Notes: generated from the sequence alone by a model not told the origin. A DNA stretch of 64,000 nt from Hepsetus odoe (GCA_017165825.1 CM029378.1:15024748-15088747); one strand, 5' to 3'; positions 12,026 through 24,666 are shown, counted from the stretch's first letter. Translations and numbers: made by a program.

Positions 12026-15000
12026 ACCAAACAGTCCCCAATAAATTTCTCCAGCAAAAGCCTATAAACTTTTAGGGAGCAGCTCTAACCTCAGCAGGGT
12101 GCCTGGAGGACAAACAGCATTTGGTGTGTTAAGTAGGGGCGCTAAATTTGCTGGTACAAATGAAGTCACAACAAGTCTGCAACAGGTCTTATTTATTGTC
12201 ATCTGAGGGCTTCACAACAAAATATAACACAATGACAAATTTGTTTGGCAGAATGTTTTTAAAAGCAGCTACTGTAATGTAGACATTGTGTACTGAGCAA
12301 AATAATCTGAACTGTTTTATTCGGTTTTATTGTTTACATTAACACAGCATCGGAAATGGCTAGTAATTTAAAACGAAATTTCTGTGCATGCGAGGAAACA
12401 TTGGAGAAGCCACTACATTGCGTTCAGCGTGCTGATGCACAGGTAAACATACATGTGTTCCCACTCCTTTCAGACTCCCTAATCAATCCCAATTTATTCA
12501 GATTTTTCTGTTTTTTGTCTGTGTGTGTGTCTTTTTTTTACTTTGTGTCAAATTTTTATAATCTACTTCAGTTTATTTGAATTGTACATGATATCTATTA
12601 ACGAACATTTCTACATTTCTACATTCTACATTTTCTTTTTTTTCTTCATGTTGCTTTTACTTATGTAAAGCACTATGATTTGCTGTCGTATACGAGTTGC
12701 ACTACATAAACAAGCATGCCCTACGTTTTTAGTGCAAATTCTGCAATCAGACTGGACTTTGACACGTTAGATGAAGATGAGCTCATTTCTTTTGACAGAG
12801 ATTTTGGCTTTGGCAGGAAATACATTATCTGCTAACAATTATGCACAATCAGCAAGTGTCTTGTTGTCACATGAGGTAAAAACCAAGTGAAAATATAAAC
12901 AGAGCTGGGAACGATTATCTTGTCAACGCCTACCACTTTACACAGTGTCTCAAGCTAATTTTCTTATTCTCGATATTCAGCCAAACACGCAATACAGCCA
13001 TATGCATTATGTATGAAACATATTTCAATTTCAGCCATGAATACATTTTAGAATGGTGTACTTTCCTTTAGTTACTTTAAGAGTATGTTCACTGAGGATC
13101 CCGTTACTTCTTAATGTCAGGAAAATGTCAGTGGGCAAGAATGCAGAAGTTAAATCACAGACATGGTCTGGCATGCTTCTACCACAAGCAAGCAGGGGTT
13201 ACATTAAGGTAACTCCTAGACAGAGAAACCGTGCACTTCTACTCCATATTAAGTCAAGAGGCCTGGGTGTACTGGTGAAGGGAGAAGGCCTCATGATGGA
13301 GTTTGTCTAATCACTTCTTCAAGCCAATCACAATTGTCTGAGAGAGAAAGAGAGAAGGCAAGCGAATATTATCTTGCCTTTTTGGCCAATGAATTACAAA
13401 ACCACTCAAATGCTATTTGGGACATATATTTATCTTTGAGAAACTTTCCTTTATTCCAGAAAGGCTGGCCTGTCTCAGTTTCCACTGAAAGCTGCAAGCT
13501 GAAATTAATGCCTGCTCCAGATGTGCCACAAATACTGAGGTTCCTTTTCCGTCTGCTCAGAATAGCATGAAATTGGAAGAATGCAAAAAAAGAGAAACCT
13601 CTCAAAGCTATTATATAGATTTAATCATTTCCGGAGTTCATTAGACATAACCTTGAGGCTCCCTGAAATATATGCTCCTAAAAAACAAAATGTATGGCTA
13701 TAGGATTTTATTATGTTTTCATATGATGGTAGATTAGCACCAGACCTCTACAGTCATTTCATCTTTTTTGCTACGAATTCTTGAAAAGATATGTTACTTT
13801 AAATGTTAGATAAGTGACAAGCAGTGCCATGACATCAGTCTTTGAAATGACTCATAGTTTGAGTTAGATCAGATCATTACAATCATCCTGTCCATCTGCG
13901 GCTGTTGTCCGTTGAGTCATGACTGTGTATGTAGTTTTGGCTGTGTATTATTTCTTTTGGTGCAGGGACTGCAATAATTCACCTGTAGGCACTATGGTGT
14001 ATATTTTAACATGACACCAACACAAAATGGATGATGTGAAAACAATTGAACACTCGAGGTGTCTGCGCATTAGATAAGTGCCCTAAGGGCTCTGAACAAT
14101 GGAAGGAAACAACTGCAAAATAATATTGTGTGTTAGATTAATGTGTTATGGGTCATCCACCATATGCCTGCCTGTTGCTGCCAAGCATCATTACACCAAC
14201 TGAACTCCAATAGTCTTCCTGAATGAATTTCTGGGCACATGGCTTTACATGTATGTTTGTAGTAATATTGTGCTGATCAGTGTCTGGTTGGTGCAGCATG
14301 CAATCTGGGAATCTGCTCTGAGTTGTCATTGCTTATGAGAAGAACATTGTGGTGAAGCGGACAAAAAAGTCTGAATCCTGAAAACTGCTTAAAAAATGAC
14401 CTAAAATCAGCATTATATTAATAATGTGATATACTGATCAAGCTTGAATGATGATTACAAAATTAATGTTATTATTATTTTTACATTTTCCCCGAGAGAA
14501 AAAAGAGGTATTGATAGAAAAAAATTCAAGAGGGAAAACTGTGAATTTATAATAACTTTTACTGAAGATTTAAGATGTATCTCTTTAACTGTAGGTTCTT
14601 TATACAGTAATTAATTGCAAGGCTTACATTGTTTCTAAATTCTTTGTAACTACTTCAAATAGTGCAATAAGTACTAGAAAATTGCTCAGTAAGCTATGCC
14701 GTGAAGAACTGAAGTATTAGACCACTACAGGTCCTAAGATTAACTTGATGATATGTCTACAGTTAAAGGGCTCATAGAATCCATGCAAGAATTTCGTTAA
14801 GGTCAGCAATAACCAGTTCATTTACTTCATTCACTCACCTGATCCTGTAAACACATTTCCACCCCACCTGGGCCATTGGACTCACCTGTGAGATCTCTTT
14901 TCCTCTTGCAGCTCTTTTTCTCCGTCTCAGCTGTGGTTATGCTCTGAGGGGAGTATTCTGCGTCAAGTGTGGCCGTCACTGTACCGGGCAGTCTGTCTGC

Positions 15001-15348
15001 TCCTGCACTGTCCATGTCTGCTCCTCCAGCCACTGCTGCCTGACATGGCTCCTGGCCCCTAACCCGTGACTCACAGGGACTGAACTGCCACTCTGTCCGC
15101 TGGTAGGCAGCACCAAGGGGCTCTGGGTAGAGCCTGTCCTCACGTGGGTATGAGTGAGGTGCCGGCACCAAGCATGAGCCTGAGAAGTCTGTGTAGGCCA
15201 GAAAGTCAGGCTTCTGGTGCAGTGGGAAGGGGGACTGCTGGTATGGCCCAGCTCCGGATGTCCCGACAGGGTGAGGGCCTCTCACACACCCCCACAGAGA
15301 ACTGCCAGGGTGGGAGCTCCGCATGCAGCTGCTAGCAGGCTGATCCAT
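9022..15348 (-). CDS. meox1: Mesenchyme homeobox 1 transcription factor, complete, 3 exons
   Basis: Coding parts on the minus strand are 15348-14886, 10671-10499 and 9144-9022 (463+173+123 nt, 252 residues plus TAA). MEOX1 is a nuclear DNA-binding homeodomain factor that acts in somite patterning, sclerotome and myogenic development. Seen directly: an N-terminus with SSCMRS and HQKPDFLA, as in vertebrate MEOX1; a basic KKSCKRKR stretch before the homeodomain; a homeodomain at residues 169-228 with WFQNRRMKW (W48, F49, Q50, N51 in homeodomain numbering); and a C-terminus ending PSSE, typical of MEOX1. There is no poly-His tract as found in MEOX2. Length matches human MEOX1 (254). All splice sites are GT-AG and phases join cleanly (phase 1, then phase 0). 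The start ATG is the first in-frame ATG after an in-frame TGA at 15411-15409. No frameshift is seen. The gene stands alone in the window. Symbol meox1 rather than meox2 is secure. Confidence 0.97.
9145..10498 (-). other. meox1: meox1 intron 2 (1.35 kb), splits homeobox
   Basis: GT-AG intron in phase 0 between homeodomain positions 44 and 45. It holds AT-rich sequence, including a tandem 11-bp duplication (TAGACCCACA unit) near 9533-9553. No coding signal or known repeat was seen. Confidence 0.9.
10499..10671 (-). CDS. meox1: meox1 exon 2, first three quarters of the homeodomain
   Basis: Encodes residues 155 (split codon) to 212. It holds the linker and homeodomain positions 1-44: the N-terminal arm [10 protein letters not shown], helix 1 ([11 protein letters not shown]), helix 2 ([12 protein letters not shown]) and the start of the turn to helix 3. 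Core residues F8, L16 and F20 are present. The acceptor is TTTCAG|AAATCC and the donor GACAG|GTACAA. The 173-nt length and the intron after homeodomain position 44 agree with the conserved MEOX gene structure. Confidence 0.97.
10672..14885 (-). other. meox1: meox1 intron 1 (4.2 kb)
   Basis: GT-AG intron, phase 1. It contains a TG microsatellite at 11971-12023 and otherwise ordinary AT-rich sequence. I see no exon-like open frame with splice sites, no RNA gene and no recognisable transposon. Short open frames in it show no family motif. A first intron of this size in a developmental gene could hold regulatory elements, but none can be named from sequence alone. Confidence 0.9.
11971..12023. 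repeat. (TG)n microsatellite in meox1 intron 1
   Basis: TG run of about 53 bp with one TA step near its start. Confidence 0.95.
14886..15348 (-). CDS. meox1: meox1 exon 1, coding part
   Basis: Encodes residues 1-154 plus the first base of codon 155. The ATG has G at -3 and G at +4, a fair Kozak context, and an in-frame TGA lies 20 codons upstream with no ATG between, which fixes the start. The segment is rich in Ser, Pro and Gly, as in the transactivation part of MEOX proteins, and carries the conserved [14 protein letters not shown] and DFSGSCL stretches. It ends with the basic KKSCKRKR segment, a likely nuclear localisation signal. The donor reads CACAG|GTGAGT. It is more GC-rich than its surroundings. 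Confidence 0.96.
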
Positions 15349-15860
15349 TCCGAATAAAATGAAGACTGAAAGTTGCTCCTGCACACACACATACACACAC
15401 ACAAGCACTCAAACAGAGTCTGAAGCAACAGTTCCTCTGAGATGCAACTGGCGTAAGTCAACGTTGGAAAGGTCCACTTCAGCATGTGGTTTCACATGCA
15501 CACATCATCATCATCATCATCGTCCCCCTCGACAGATCACACGGGTAACAGCAGAGGATTCAGTCGCTTAGCTTTAGGAGCTGTTTTACATAAAATGAAG
15601 AAGTGTGAGGTCACACACTCTCCAGCAGTGGTGTTACACTACAGCTTCCCTGTTTCTGTCCCTCTGAAAGTATGCGTGTGTGTGTGTGCGTGTGTGTGTG
15701 TGTGTGCGTGTGTATGTGTGATGTAGCTGTGGACCACACTATCACACCCTCTCATTCAGCACTGAAGGCTTAGCTCACTACATCCACTCCCAGCTCTACA
15801 GACTGTTTTCACAGTTTCTGAAGCAATTCCTGTCAAAAGATCCCTCCTCCCTTTTAAATG
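15349..15860 (-). promoter_or_regulatory. meox1: presumed meox1 5' UTR and proximal promoter
   Basis: Sequence immediately upstream of the meox1 ATG. It includes CA-rich and (ATC)n runs near 15381-15525 and a TG repeat at 15671-15720. A TATA-like CATTTAAAAG lies at 15860-15851 on the minus strand, about 500 nt before the ATG. The transcription start cannot be read from sequence, so this is only the likely position of the promoter. Confidence 0.35.
15671..15720. repeat. (TG)n microsatellite upstream of meox1
   Basis: TG run with interspersed CG and TA steps, about 325-370 bp upstream of the meox1 start codon. Confidence 0.9.
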
Positions 15861-17317
15861 CTTAGGTGGGAAAGAGTGGCAAGTTTATGGAGTGTAACTC
15901 GAGCTTGTGGAGGAGGAGTCCAGCAGGCCACATGTTGGTACCCTCCAACCCAGCACTGCCTCATCTACTATTAATCATGGGGGGAATTTTATATGCACAT
16001 CTAATGGGATTTCCAGGCATGGGCTTTTAAAGGAACATTGTCTGTTAAATATAAAACGAACACCCACATGGGGGAGAAGGCCAGTTTTCCCTTTTTTCCC
16101 CCCACCAAAACCCCATTTTCATTCTTTCATGTTCATGACACTTAGCATGACATGCACCACAGGTAAGGATAACTCACTATAGACCACACTTTGACCCATA
16201 AAAAATATTTTTCACACGGACTGGGCCGGCCTATAATGAGTGTGGCAGCAGATCCTTAAGCGGAGAAATGGCTTCCTCTAAACTATCATGCGTTGGTGGG
16301 GTTGAGTTGATCCTATAATTTTTTTTATACGTTAATGCAATATCAATAAAAATAATTAAATTACAAATGTAAAAAGTGTCTGTTAAGAATAGCTATACTT
16401 AGCTATACTGGAAGTCTAAATCAACAAAGATTTGTCATCATTTAGGCATTTTTGTGTAGCATTTATCAAATTAAACAAATGGGAATTAATTTTAATTAAA
16501 ACCATATTATTAGACATTAAAGTATTAATATAATATCAGAACATTCATATGAATTCATATAATATCTAGTGTTTACAAGTGTGCAAAAAATGCAGAAATG
16601 TATGCTGAGTTATAAAGGCCCTGTTATGTAATTTCTCCTCTGAATAAGCAGTATTATTTGTTAAATATTTTTTGTAACCCAACATTTTGAACTGGAAAAT
16701 TAAAATAGCCATTAAAATTATACCCCTAAATAAAGAAAACTTGCCCTTGGGGTTGTTTCTTCATTAAAACCCCACTGGCAGTACTTTTTCTGAGAGTGTA
16801 AAGTGTGTGCACAACATGGTTATGCTTCTTGCAAATGTTGACAGACTCTTGTATCTGTGCAATTTCTGGACCAGCCGCTCAAATTCTTTGACGTCTGGTC
16901 TGTTACTGCATCTAACAGTCCAAGTTATTAGTGAGTGTTTATGCTGGCTGCTCACTGTTGTGCTGTTGTGGGTCTCCTCTGTTATTTGAGCGTATTTGAG
17001 GTTTCAATCCATCTTGGGTCCTTAGGCTGAGCTGAGAATGATGTAAAGCATATGTTTGTATTAGTATTTGTAAATAACTGTGGTTGGTGTTCCTGCTTGG
17101 TCCACACATTGTTTCCTGGCCTCTCGGCACAGAGCGGCCTTCTCCTCTCCTCCAGCAGGCCGAGCATGAAGGAGCTGAGGTCAGCCTGAAATCCTTTCCC
17201 TTTAACCAGCGAATAGCTGAGCCATGAAGCATCCCCCTCTTTACTGGCAATCTGGACCCTACTCCATGACCACAGGGGGGGTTGGGGTTACACAGCATTT
17301 GTGGTTAGTGTAGGCCA

Positions 17318-17320
<3 letters not shown>

Positions 17321-17411
<91 letters not shown>

Positions 17412-17446
17412 CGTGCATGCGTGTGTGTGTGAGTGTGTGTGTGTGC
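17321..17446. repeat. (TG)n microsatellite, compound
   Basis: About 125 bp of TG with AGG, GCGTGCATGC and GAG interruptions in its right half. Confidence 0.95.
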
Positions 17447-17551
17447 TTGTGAGATGAGAGTCTGAGTAAGAAAGAGTTTGTCAGTGTGTGTGTTAGGGTT
17501 GCACAGTATATATATAGATAGATAGAAAGATATATATTTCTATATATAGAC

Positions 17552-17552
<1 letters not shown>

Positions 17553-17632
<80 letters not shown>
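17553..17632. repeat. (GATA)n tetranucleotide repeat
   Basis: About 20 near-perfect GATA units, preceded by degenerate TATA/GATA sequence from about 17506. GATA arrays are common in fish genomes. The Tyr/Leu/Ser/Ile-rich open frame on the minus strand is an artefact. Confidence 0.97.
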
Positions 17633-18040
17633 TGGGGTTTTGTGCAACACATTTACTATTGTGTTCGGTATTGTTCCTTAACAAAAGAGTTGTCCTTCCT
17701 AAATATTTATTAGGAATAAATGGGGAAGGTATTGTTGGACATATGAAAATCTGTTGGCTTTTGTGACATCACAAAGAAATCACGAAGATCAATTATGAAA
17801 AGTGTTTTTGCAGCTTAGTTTTCGTATATAGACTATATGGACCAGGAGATGAGCTTTTCTTGTAAGCTTTTATCCTTAAACATTATTTATGTTTATATTT
17901 ATATGATTTATTACATTAAATTCTTAAAACATGCAAGGAAAATTTGGTATTCCGTGATATAGGCCAGTTAAAGCATTCACATATAGCAGTAAACTTGTAG
18001 TATTTTGTCCATCAAATGCAGCCCCAACAAATGCGATATT

Positions 18041-18080
<40 letters not shown>

Positions 18081-18149
18081 TGTATGTGTGTGTATGTATG
18101 TGTGTGTGTGTGTGTGTGTGTGTTTGTGTGTGTGTGTATGTGTGTGTGT
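18041..18149. repeat. (TG)n microsatellite
   Basis: About 109 bp of TG with periodic TATG interruptions. Confidence 0.95.
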
Positions 18150-19046
18150 TCATGCACACGTTTTTAGAGGGAAAGTAGGTGTAAGTCATAAGTTGGTCAC
18201 TGCTTCAGTCTGAAACCTGTTGCTGTCACTCTTGCAGGAATGGTGAGAGTGTTTTTGTGTTTTCGTTTGATCCATCTTCATGTCGGCAGAGAAGATGAAG
18301 TGGATGGGAGTTAGGCGAATGGGCACTTTGGGCACGGTCCAGCTTGGGGTCATAGAGCTGTGGGAGCCCAGAGGAAACTACAGCCCTGCTGAACCCCTGC
18401 TGCTGTCCACTTCACTCTTTGCCCCAGCCCAAACACCAATATTCCACACTCACAAACCACACAGACACACACACACACACACACTGGAACTTTGATTACT
18501 AACTCCTGATGAACTATTATGATTTATTGGTGGTTTTTCAAGGCTGAAATCAAGATGCAAATGGTTCCCTGAAAGAAATATTCTGCCAATAACAGCCTAG
18601 TACTGAACAGAGTGATATGGAGGAAACCTTCTGTTTGTGGTTAAATAGTATAGACTATGAGGTATCCAAGGGTTTGAATGGTTGTAAGTTGAGGTCTAAA
18701 GCACATGTTTTAGACTCCAGTCCACATGGCCAAGGTACTCCAGACTTCAGTGCTCTGCCTCATTAAACTCACCTGATTGAAACCATCAGCTAATTAGTAA
18801 GGCCTTTGTGTGTTCTGAGCTCAGTGTGAGGACATTGGTGTCTGCAGTGCTGTTGGTCTGGAAGGAGCTCAGGTTGCTTGAACTAAAATACAAAATGATT
18901 GTTTGTCTTTCATCTTCATATGAGTTCAACATCAAAAGAAAGAGACATCCACTCATTTTGCTGGTCATAAAACTTTTTTATAACCTTAGACATCACATCA
19001 TATATTAGACATCATTTAAAAAAAAAACAAAAAAACACTTGTCCCA

Positions 19047-19294
19047 GGGGGCAGCGGTGGCCTAGTGGTTAGGGCGTTGGCCGCATGATCGGAGGATCAG
19101 GTGTTCGAACCCTTTCCCAGTGGGTTGCCCTGAGGTACCCTTGAGCAAGGTGCCGTCCCTGTCTCGCTGCAATGGGCTGGCAACCTGTCCAGGGTGTGTC
19201 CCCCCCGTCCTTCGCCCTGTGTGCACTGGGTTGGACTCCAGCACTTTCCCGCAACCCCGTTTGGGACAAGCGGCAGAAAATGACTGACTGACTT
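19047..19294 (+). mobile_element. tRNA-derived SINE, family A
   Basis: A tRNA-like head with an RNA polymerase III A box (TGGCCTAGTGG, 19058-19068) and a B box-like GTGTTCGAACC (19101-19111), then a body with GAGCAAGGTGCCGTCC and a 3' part ending GGCAGAAAATGACTGACTGA. The same head and the GAGCAAGGTACCGTCC block recur at 60951-61185 and in reverse at 20220-20358. SINEs are non-autonomous and use LINE machinery. The spacing of the boxes and the lack of a tRNA fold beyond the head argue against a functional tRNA gene. Confidence 0.88.
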
Positions 19295-19400
19295 GTCTCA
19301 GGGTTACTAAGTTTGTTGCATAGGTTGTAATAGTTAATCAGCAGTAGCTGATCTGAGCTGGTTACTAATATGATGATTAAAATTGGAAATAAAGCACTGT

Positions 19401-19448
19401 TGTAAGTTGCTCTGGATAACAGCATCTGCTAAATGCTGTAAATGTAAA
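19401..19448 (+). mobile_element. SINE 3' tail fragment
   Basis: The segment GTAAGTTGCTCTGGATAACA and the following TCTGCTAAATGCTGTAAATG match the tail of the SINE at 50165-50372. The tRNA-like head is missing, so this is a 5'-truncated copy. It ends in a TGTAAA-type repeat as such tails do. Confidence 0.8.
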
Positions 19449-20219
19449 TATCCCATTGTGTGCAGTCTGGGGCCACACAGGCCTAAAGATGTGCCTAAAC
19501 TGCAGGAGTTTAAGCAGAAAATGAGGTAGATTTTCAATTTGTTTCTATTTATGTTTATTTGAGAGAGGATGATTGATGACTTTGTATGCTTTATTCTTTA
19601 ATATTTAGTTGATTACTTTAATATTTTTAATACAATTATTTTATTTTGACCCATTATCCACTCTATTTTTGTGATCAGTCACATGTGACAGTAGAATTAG
19701 TGTAAATTTGTAAAAAAAAAAAAATGTTATGCTGTTAAAGATTCTGTTCTTTATTTTATGTACAATGATATTTACATGATTATTCAGCAAAGTAATTTTT
19801 TAATATGGGTAGACCTGCAAAATTGAAAAGAAATCCTAAACTGACTTGTTTTGATCCCTAGTCTTCCACCTGTGGGATTGCTGTTTCACCTGTCATATAT
19901 CATATACCATGTATTGTTATAGTATTTTTGTGTATTATTATTTTTAAGCAGGGTTTTTTTGTTTGTGTTTTTGTTTTGCCACCTGAGTCTGTCATCTGGT
20001 GGCAGGTGCGAGGCATTACAGGCAGCCCCTCTCTGTGAGCAAGATGGTGGCTATTAATTTGGATGATTTGAAAGAGGATAAACTGTTGCCTTAAGGATAC
20101 AAATGCACCTCTGTCAGTTAGTAATTTATTATTAATAGCAAAAAGTGTTTTTAACATTAGCTTTGTGCTTTTTTTATAAACGTGAGGTTTAGAGTTAAAA
20201 GAACGCATTGTGTTTGTTT

Positions 20220-20358
20220 CAGTGCCCGGAGAGCAATGATGGGGACAGTACCTTGCTCAAGAGTACCTCAGGGCAACTCAGGGCAACTTACTGGAATTCG
20301 CACCTGCATCCTTCCTATACTGGGGCCAACTCCCTAACCAGTAGGCCATCACTGCCCC
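20220..20358 (-). mobile_element. tRNA-derived SINE, family A, truncated
   Basis: On the minus strand a head with the A box TGGCCTACTGG, a degraded B box (GGTGCGAATTCC, 20306-20295) and the block GAGCAAGGTACTGTCC. The internal GTTGCCCTGA is duplicated. The body stops soon after, so only about the first 140 bp are present. Confidence 0.82.
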
Positions 20359-23300
20359 TTAAAGTTGTTTAAAATGTTTATTGAGAGAAAAGCGTGTACA
20401 GTTAGTACCACTGCTGCACAATCCCACATCACATTTCATGCAGAAATGTGCATGAAAGTGCTTAACATCAAAACCACATCAATATTTTACACTATATACT
20501 GTGATATAATCAAAATATATATAATGAAGTATGTATATACATATATAATATACATACAAAAATACCCAAGCAATCATAAAACCTTTGTGTACTAAAACTC
20601 TAGCTGTAGCAGGGATAGTTTTTAGTTGATTCTGTTTATTATGATGATTATCCCTGTGGATTTGTTTTCCTGAATTTCCCTAATAATCCAGGAAAGTGCT
20701 CTGATTACTCCTAACTCTCCTGGGCTATTAACCAGAAGGCTTGTAATACTATGCTTGGGGTTAGTTTTTAAATCCAGTGAATCAGTCTGTGGATTTATGT
20801 GATTTACTATGCTATTTCTCAATCAGTGCAATATTGTGCAATCTAAAGGATGACAAGGATTTATTAGATAAACTGAAAGAGCAAGTGAATGCTTCCCTCT
20901 TGTGGTAAAATTCTGACAGTCCTGCCCACATTACAGCATGTCTGCTTAAATCAAAGCATTGAGAAACAGCTGCATTCTCTCAACAAGAGAAAAAGAAATG
21001 GAGACTTTTCTCTACAGCAGTCTACATCTCGATGCATAACAATTCAGTTACATTTTGGAAAACATTTCATTAAGTGAGAGTTTGGCTTTAGACCAGAGAC
21101 CGCTAATGATTAGGAGTCCTTTTGTGAGCACACAATTTGATTTGGCTGCACTGCTTTAAGAAATGTTTGTCTACTATGCAGTCTCACATTTCACCACAAT
21201 CTAAGTCGTTCATGTTGTTGCAATTCAGAATGTCTTAGAAAATATATATAAATGTGCGTGTTGTGACAAACTATAGGGGATAAACACATTCAGATGCATT
21301 TGCCTTTTTCATTTACATTCCAATAAATTTATTCCATTTGAATTTGCGCACGTTTTCTTTTTTTTTTTAAGCATGAAATGTTTTTTAAAAATGATACATT
21401 TATTGGGTGTGAATTTATTTTTTTATTTTTTTTATTTTTTTTACAGCAGTCTAAGAATAACTAACCATTTGTTGCACTGTGCAAGATTTCACTAATAAGG
21501 AAGGTAAGAGAGAAATAAGAAATAATCTGAGACCCTTAGAATGGAACACGTCAGTCTTTGACAAGACAACCTAACTCCTGAAATTAAGTATTTAGAAACT
21601 GCAATTGCATCAGAGGGAATTTCATAACCTTAGGGGTTTGTATATGGTTTGACAAGAGGAATGGGCCAAAATTCAACCACAATGTAGATATCTCAAAATG
21701 AGAACTGCCAACATCAGCTTTGCATCTACTAAAATGCTATGCTTAAGAAAAATGTTATTGTTTATGTGAAGGAAAAAGTCAAGTCATTCATCTGAATGTC
21801 ATTTTAATATGTATATTTATTTTATTTATTTATTTATTTATTTAAGTTGACACATTTGTTTTGGCCAACCTTTAAAATCATGCATGTAATTTTCCCAGAA
21901 TATTTTCACAATTGATTTCAATCAGTTGAAATTGGTACAGTTGGCTTCTTTTTCCCGCATTGGTGGGCATTTCAGGCTCTGTTGGGATGGGCTGATTCTC
22001 TAGTGTTCATGGAATACCTTCCTGTCCTGTCCCAAACAGCCCAGGGCTGGACTTCCTGCTGTAAGAGTGGCTCTTTGAACCACACCGTCTCAGCTGCTCT
22101 CCTGAGGCTTTTCAGGATCAGGCCTAAGTCTGCTAAACAACCCGACTGGGAACAGCCTCTGCAAAGACTTCCTGTGACACTCTGCAAGTACTTCAGCTTA
22201 CACGAAAGGTTTATGCAGGCACGCACGCACATACACATGTAGTATTTCTTATCTCTTTCCTCCAAGTATACAGGATCTGCTCAAAGTCTCAGGCAACCAC
22301 GCACAAAACATGGGATGCATGTACGTGCTGTGTATTATATTTCCCACATGTTATTTCTAAGTGCACATGCAGTTTTAGGCCCAAAAGCACTCTGTTTGTT
22401 GTATCAGTAGACTCGGTTCAGTGTCTTACATGGATCGTAAATTGTTTTTTCTTCCTAAAGTGCATTATTCATGGCTGCAGTGGGTTTTTTTTTTCTTTGC
22501 TTTTAGAAGAACATCTGCAGAGAACAAAGGTTTCTCCTGAGGCCCACTGACACTGATCCTCATCAGGTTCACTGGGAGTCTTATGATGCATCACTTTTTC
22601 TCAGGTATGGTTGGGTCATTGTGCGGATGCTTATTTTCCATTCCATCATTTCTTGGTTTAAATTTATTTATTTTTTTTATCTTCAGCCAACATTGTGCAA
22701 GAGGGGTGCATTATAATGCCAAAGGCTTAGTCAGTTTTGGAAGGAAGCAAATTGTGCTTTCTCTTGTCATTTAATTACGCCCTGTGAAACCACATGTACT
22801 GCTATTGCACTGTTATGGAAGCCCCTGATGCAAACTTCAGTTTGTGAAGATTCAAAATTGCACATGTTTCCAGGGTGATAATTAATAATATCCGGTCATT
22901 ACTGTGGTCAGAGGAGGCTCATTGCACTGCTCCATTTGTGTTTTCATGTTTTTTTTTTTGTTGTTGTTCTTGCGCTAGATTTTACTCTTCCTGTTTGCTT
23001 TGGTGATCTACTGTGTAATCTATTTTTCTGCATTGATGAATAATTTCCTGAAGTCATCTGCCACATCTGCCTAGAATTGGCTTCCTCTGGTGATACATGT
23101 TTGAATAGATCAAACTGCCTAGCAGCAAATATTAGCAGATTATGCTTTTTTTTTTTTTTTTTTTTTTTTCCTTCTGGTCCAGTTCCAGTGAGTTCAGAAT
23201 AAAGAAATCTGGGTAGAATATGTGCACTACTAAAAATGTTTAGTAATGCACTAAATAATATGAAGTTTTTAACAGGTTTAAAATCAGGTACAGTAAAAAG

Positions 23301-24596
23301 AAATAAGAAAACATTTTGGATGATAACAGCATCATAAATGGAACTGCAGATGTTGCTTTACATGGATAATACTTGATATCTAGAAGGTCTCATAATCATT
23401 TTGATATCTTAAGCCAGATAACCTAAAATAAGGAAATAACAGGATAAATAGGTTGTTTTATAATTAAATGTTTTCATTTTACTCCCATGTTTAGACCGTA
23501 ATATTTATAGCTACACTGGCTCACAATAGTGTATTTTCCTAGGCCATCTTAACACGTGGCATTAGCATGTGTCTTGCGTGATCTGGAGCTTAATACAGCT
23601 GTGAACTAGGTGCATTACATTGGTTGCAGTATAATCACTCAAACCACATTTAGACTTTGTAGTATGAAAAATAAGGCCCTCAAAACAACATTGACCAGCT
23701 AATCAACTGCATCTTCACAGCAGAGACATAAGCAGTTGTGTAGATTTGTCTCTCTTTGCTAAAAAGTTACAATGCCAATCAATGTGGTCTAAATAAGAGT
23801 TCATAAGTTTGCATGAGCACTGCAAGACATTTTTTAGTCACAATCTATCCTCAGATCAGATCACTGGAGATTTATTGTGATACCAGGAATGAAAGTGAGA
23901 ATTTTCATGAGGGTCAGAGTTTGGCTTTTGTCATAGTTTTAATGTGATCATAAAAAAATTGCTAGATAATAAAAGAATTGAAAGTGCATAAACAGGATTG
24001 AGGGCATTTGAATACTGATGTAGGCTGAGGGAGGAAGAGGCAGCAGCGGGTGCTGATGTGACTCACTCCTCAATCAAAAGGAAAAAGTGAAGGAGGAAAG
24101 ACATTCCAGATGTCAACAGTAAACTGCGTAGCTCCGGCGTCTGGCCACAGGGGCTTTGTGTACCTGTCCTGCTAAAGCCATTAGCAGTCTCCTGTACGGA
24201 GACTCGCACAGTCAGAGAATTCTCGGAAGCCTTTCAATCAGCTTGAGCGGCTGCTTCTCTGTGCCCCAATGTGCCAGGCTCTTCCGAAAGTCCTGCGAAA
24301 GCTGTTGATTCAACCTACACTTAGGGTGGCGTTTGGGAATTAAAGGTGTGGGAACTGTGTTGTAAAATGTGCCTTTTTCTTTGTTCATGCACTCTGATGG
24401 GACTGGGGGGGAGAAACACTGTGGATGACTCCAAAGGGTCTTAGCCTTGTGTATTAAGCTCGGTGCTTTTCCCTGGCTGACCCCAGAGCTGATGAAATGG
24501 GTTATAGATGTGTGTTACATTGGACTGAGGTGAACCAGAACTGGTACTGGAGGGGAAAACATTCAGCATGAAGGTTTGGCTCATCTCTGAGAGAGA

Positions 24597-24598
<2 letters not shown>

Positions 24599-24664
<66 letters not shown>
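24599..24664. repeat. (TG)n microsatellite
   Basis: Pure TG run of about 66 bp. Confidence 0.97.

Positions 24665-24666
<2 letters not shown>

Larger units (their letters stand above)
15861..19046. other. gene-free sequence upstream of meox1
   Basis: No exon recognised. It holds the compound TG and GATA repeats near 17.3-17.6 kb and a TG repeat at 18.04-18.15 kb. The first few hundred bases may belong to the meox1 promoter region. Confidence 0.55.

Noticed and set aside
15349..15408. N-terminal extension of meox1 by 20 codons upstream of the chosen ATG
   Set aside because: The frame is open but has no ATG, its first codon is GTG, and a TGA stands directly before it at 15411-15409. Conservation with MEOX1 begins at the ATG at 15348.
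17305..17652. Open frame rich in His-Thr and Tyr-Leu-Ser-Ile
   Set aside because: Translation of the TG and GATA microsatellites.
19047..19120. tRNA gene
   Set aside because: A and B boxes are present, but the head is followed by a SINE body, recurs elsewhere with the same body, and does not give a full cloverleaf by eye.
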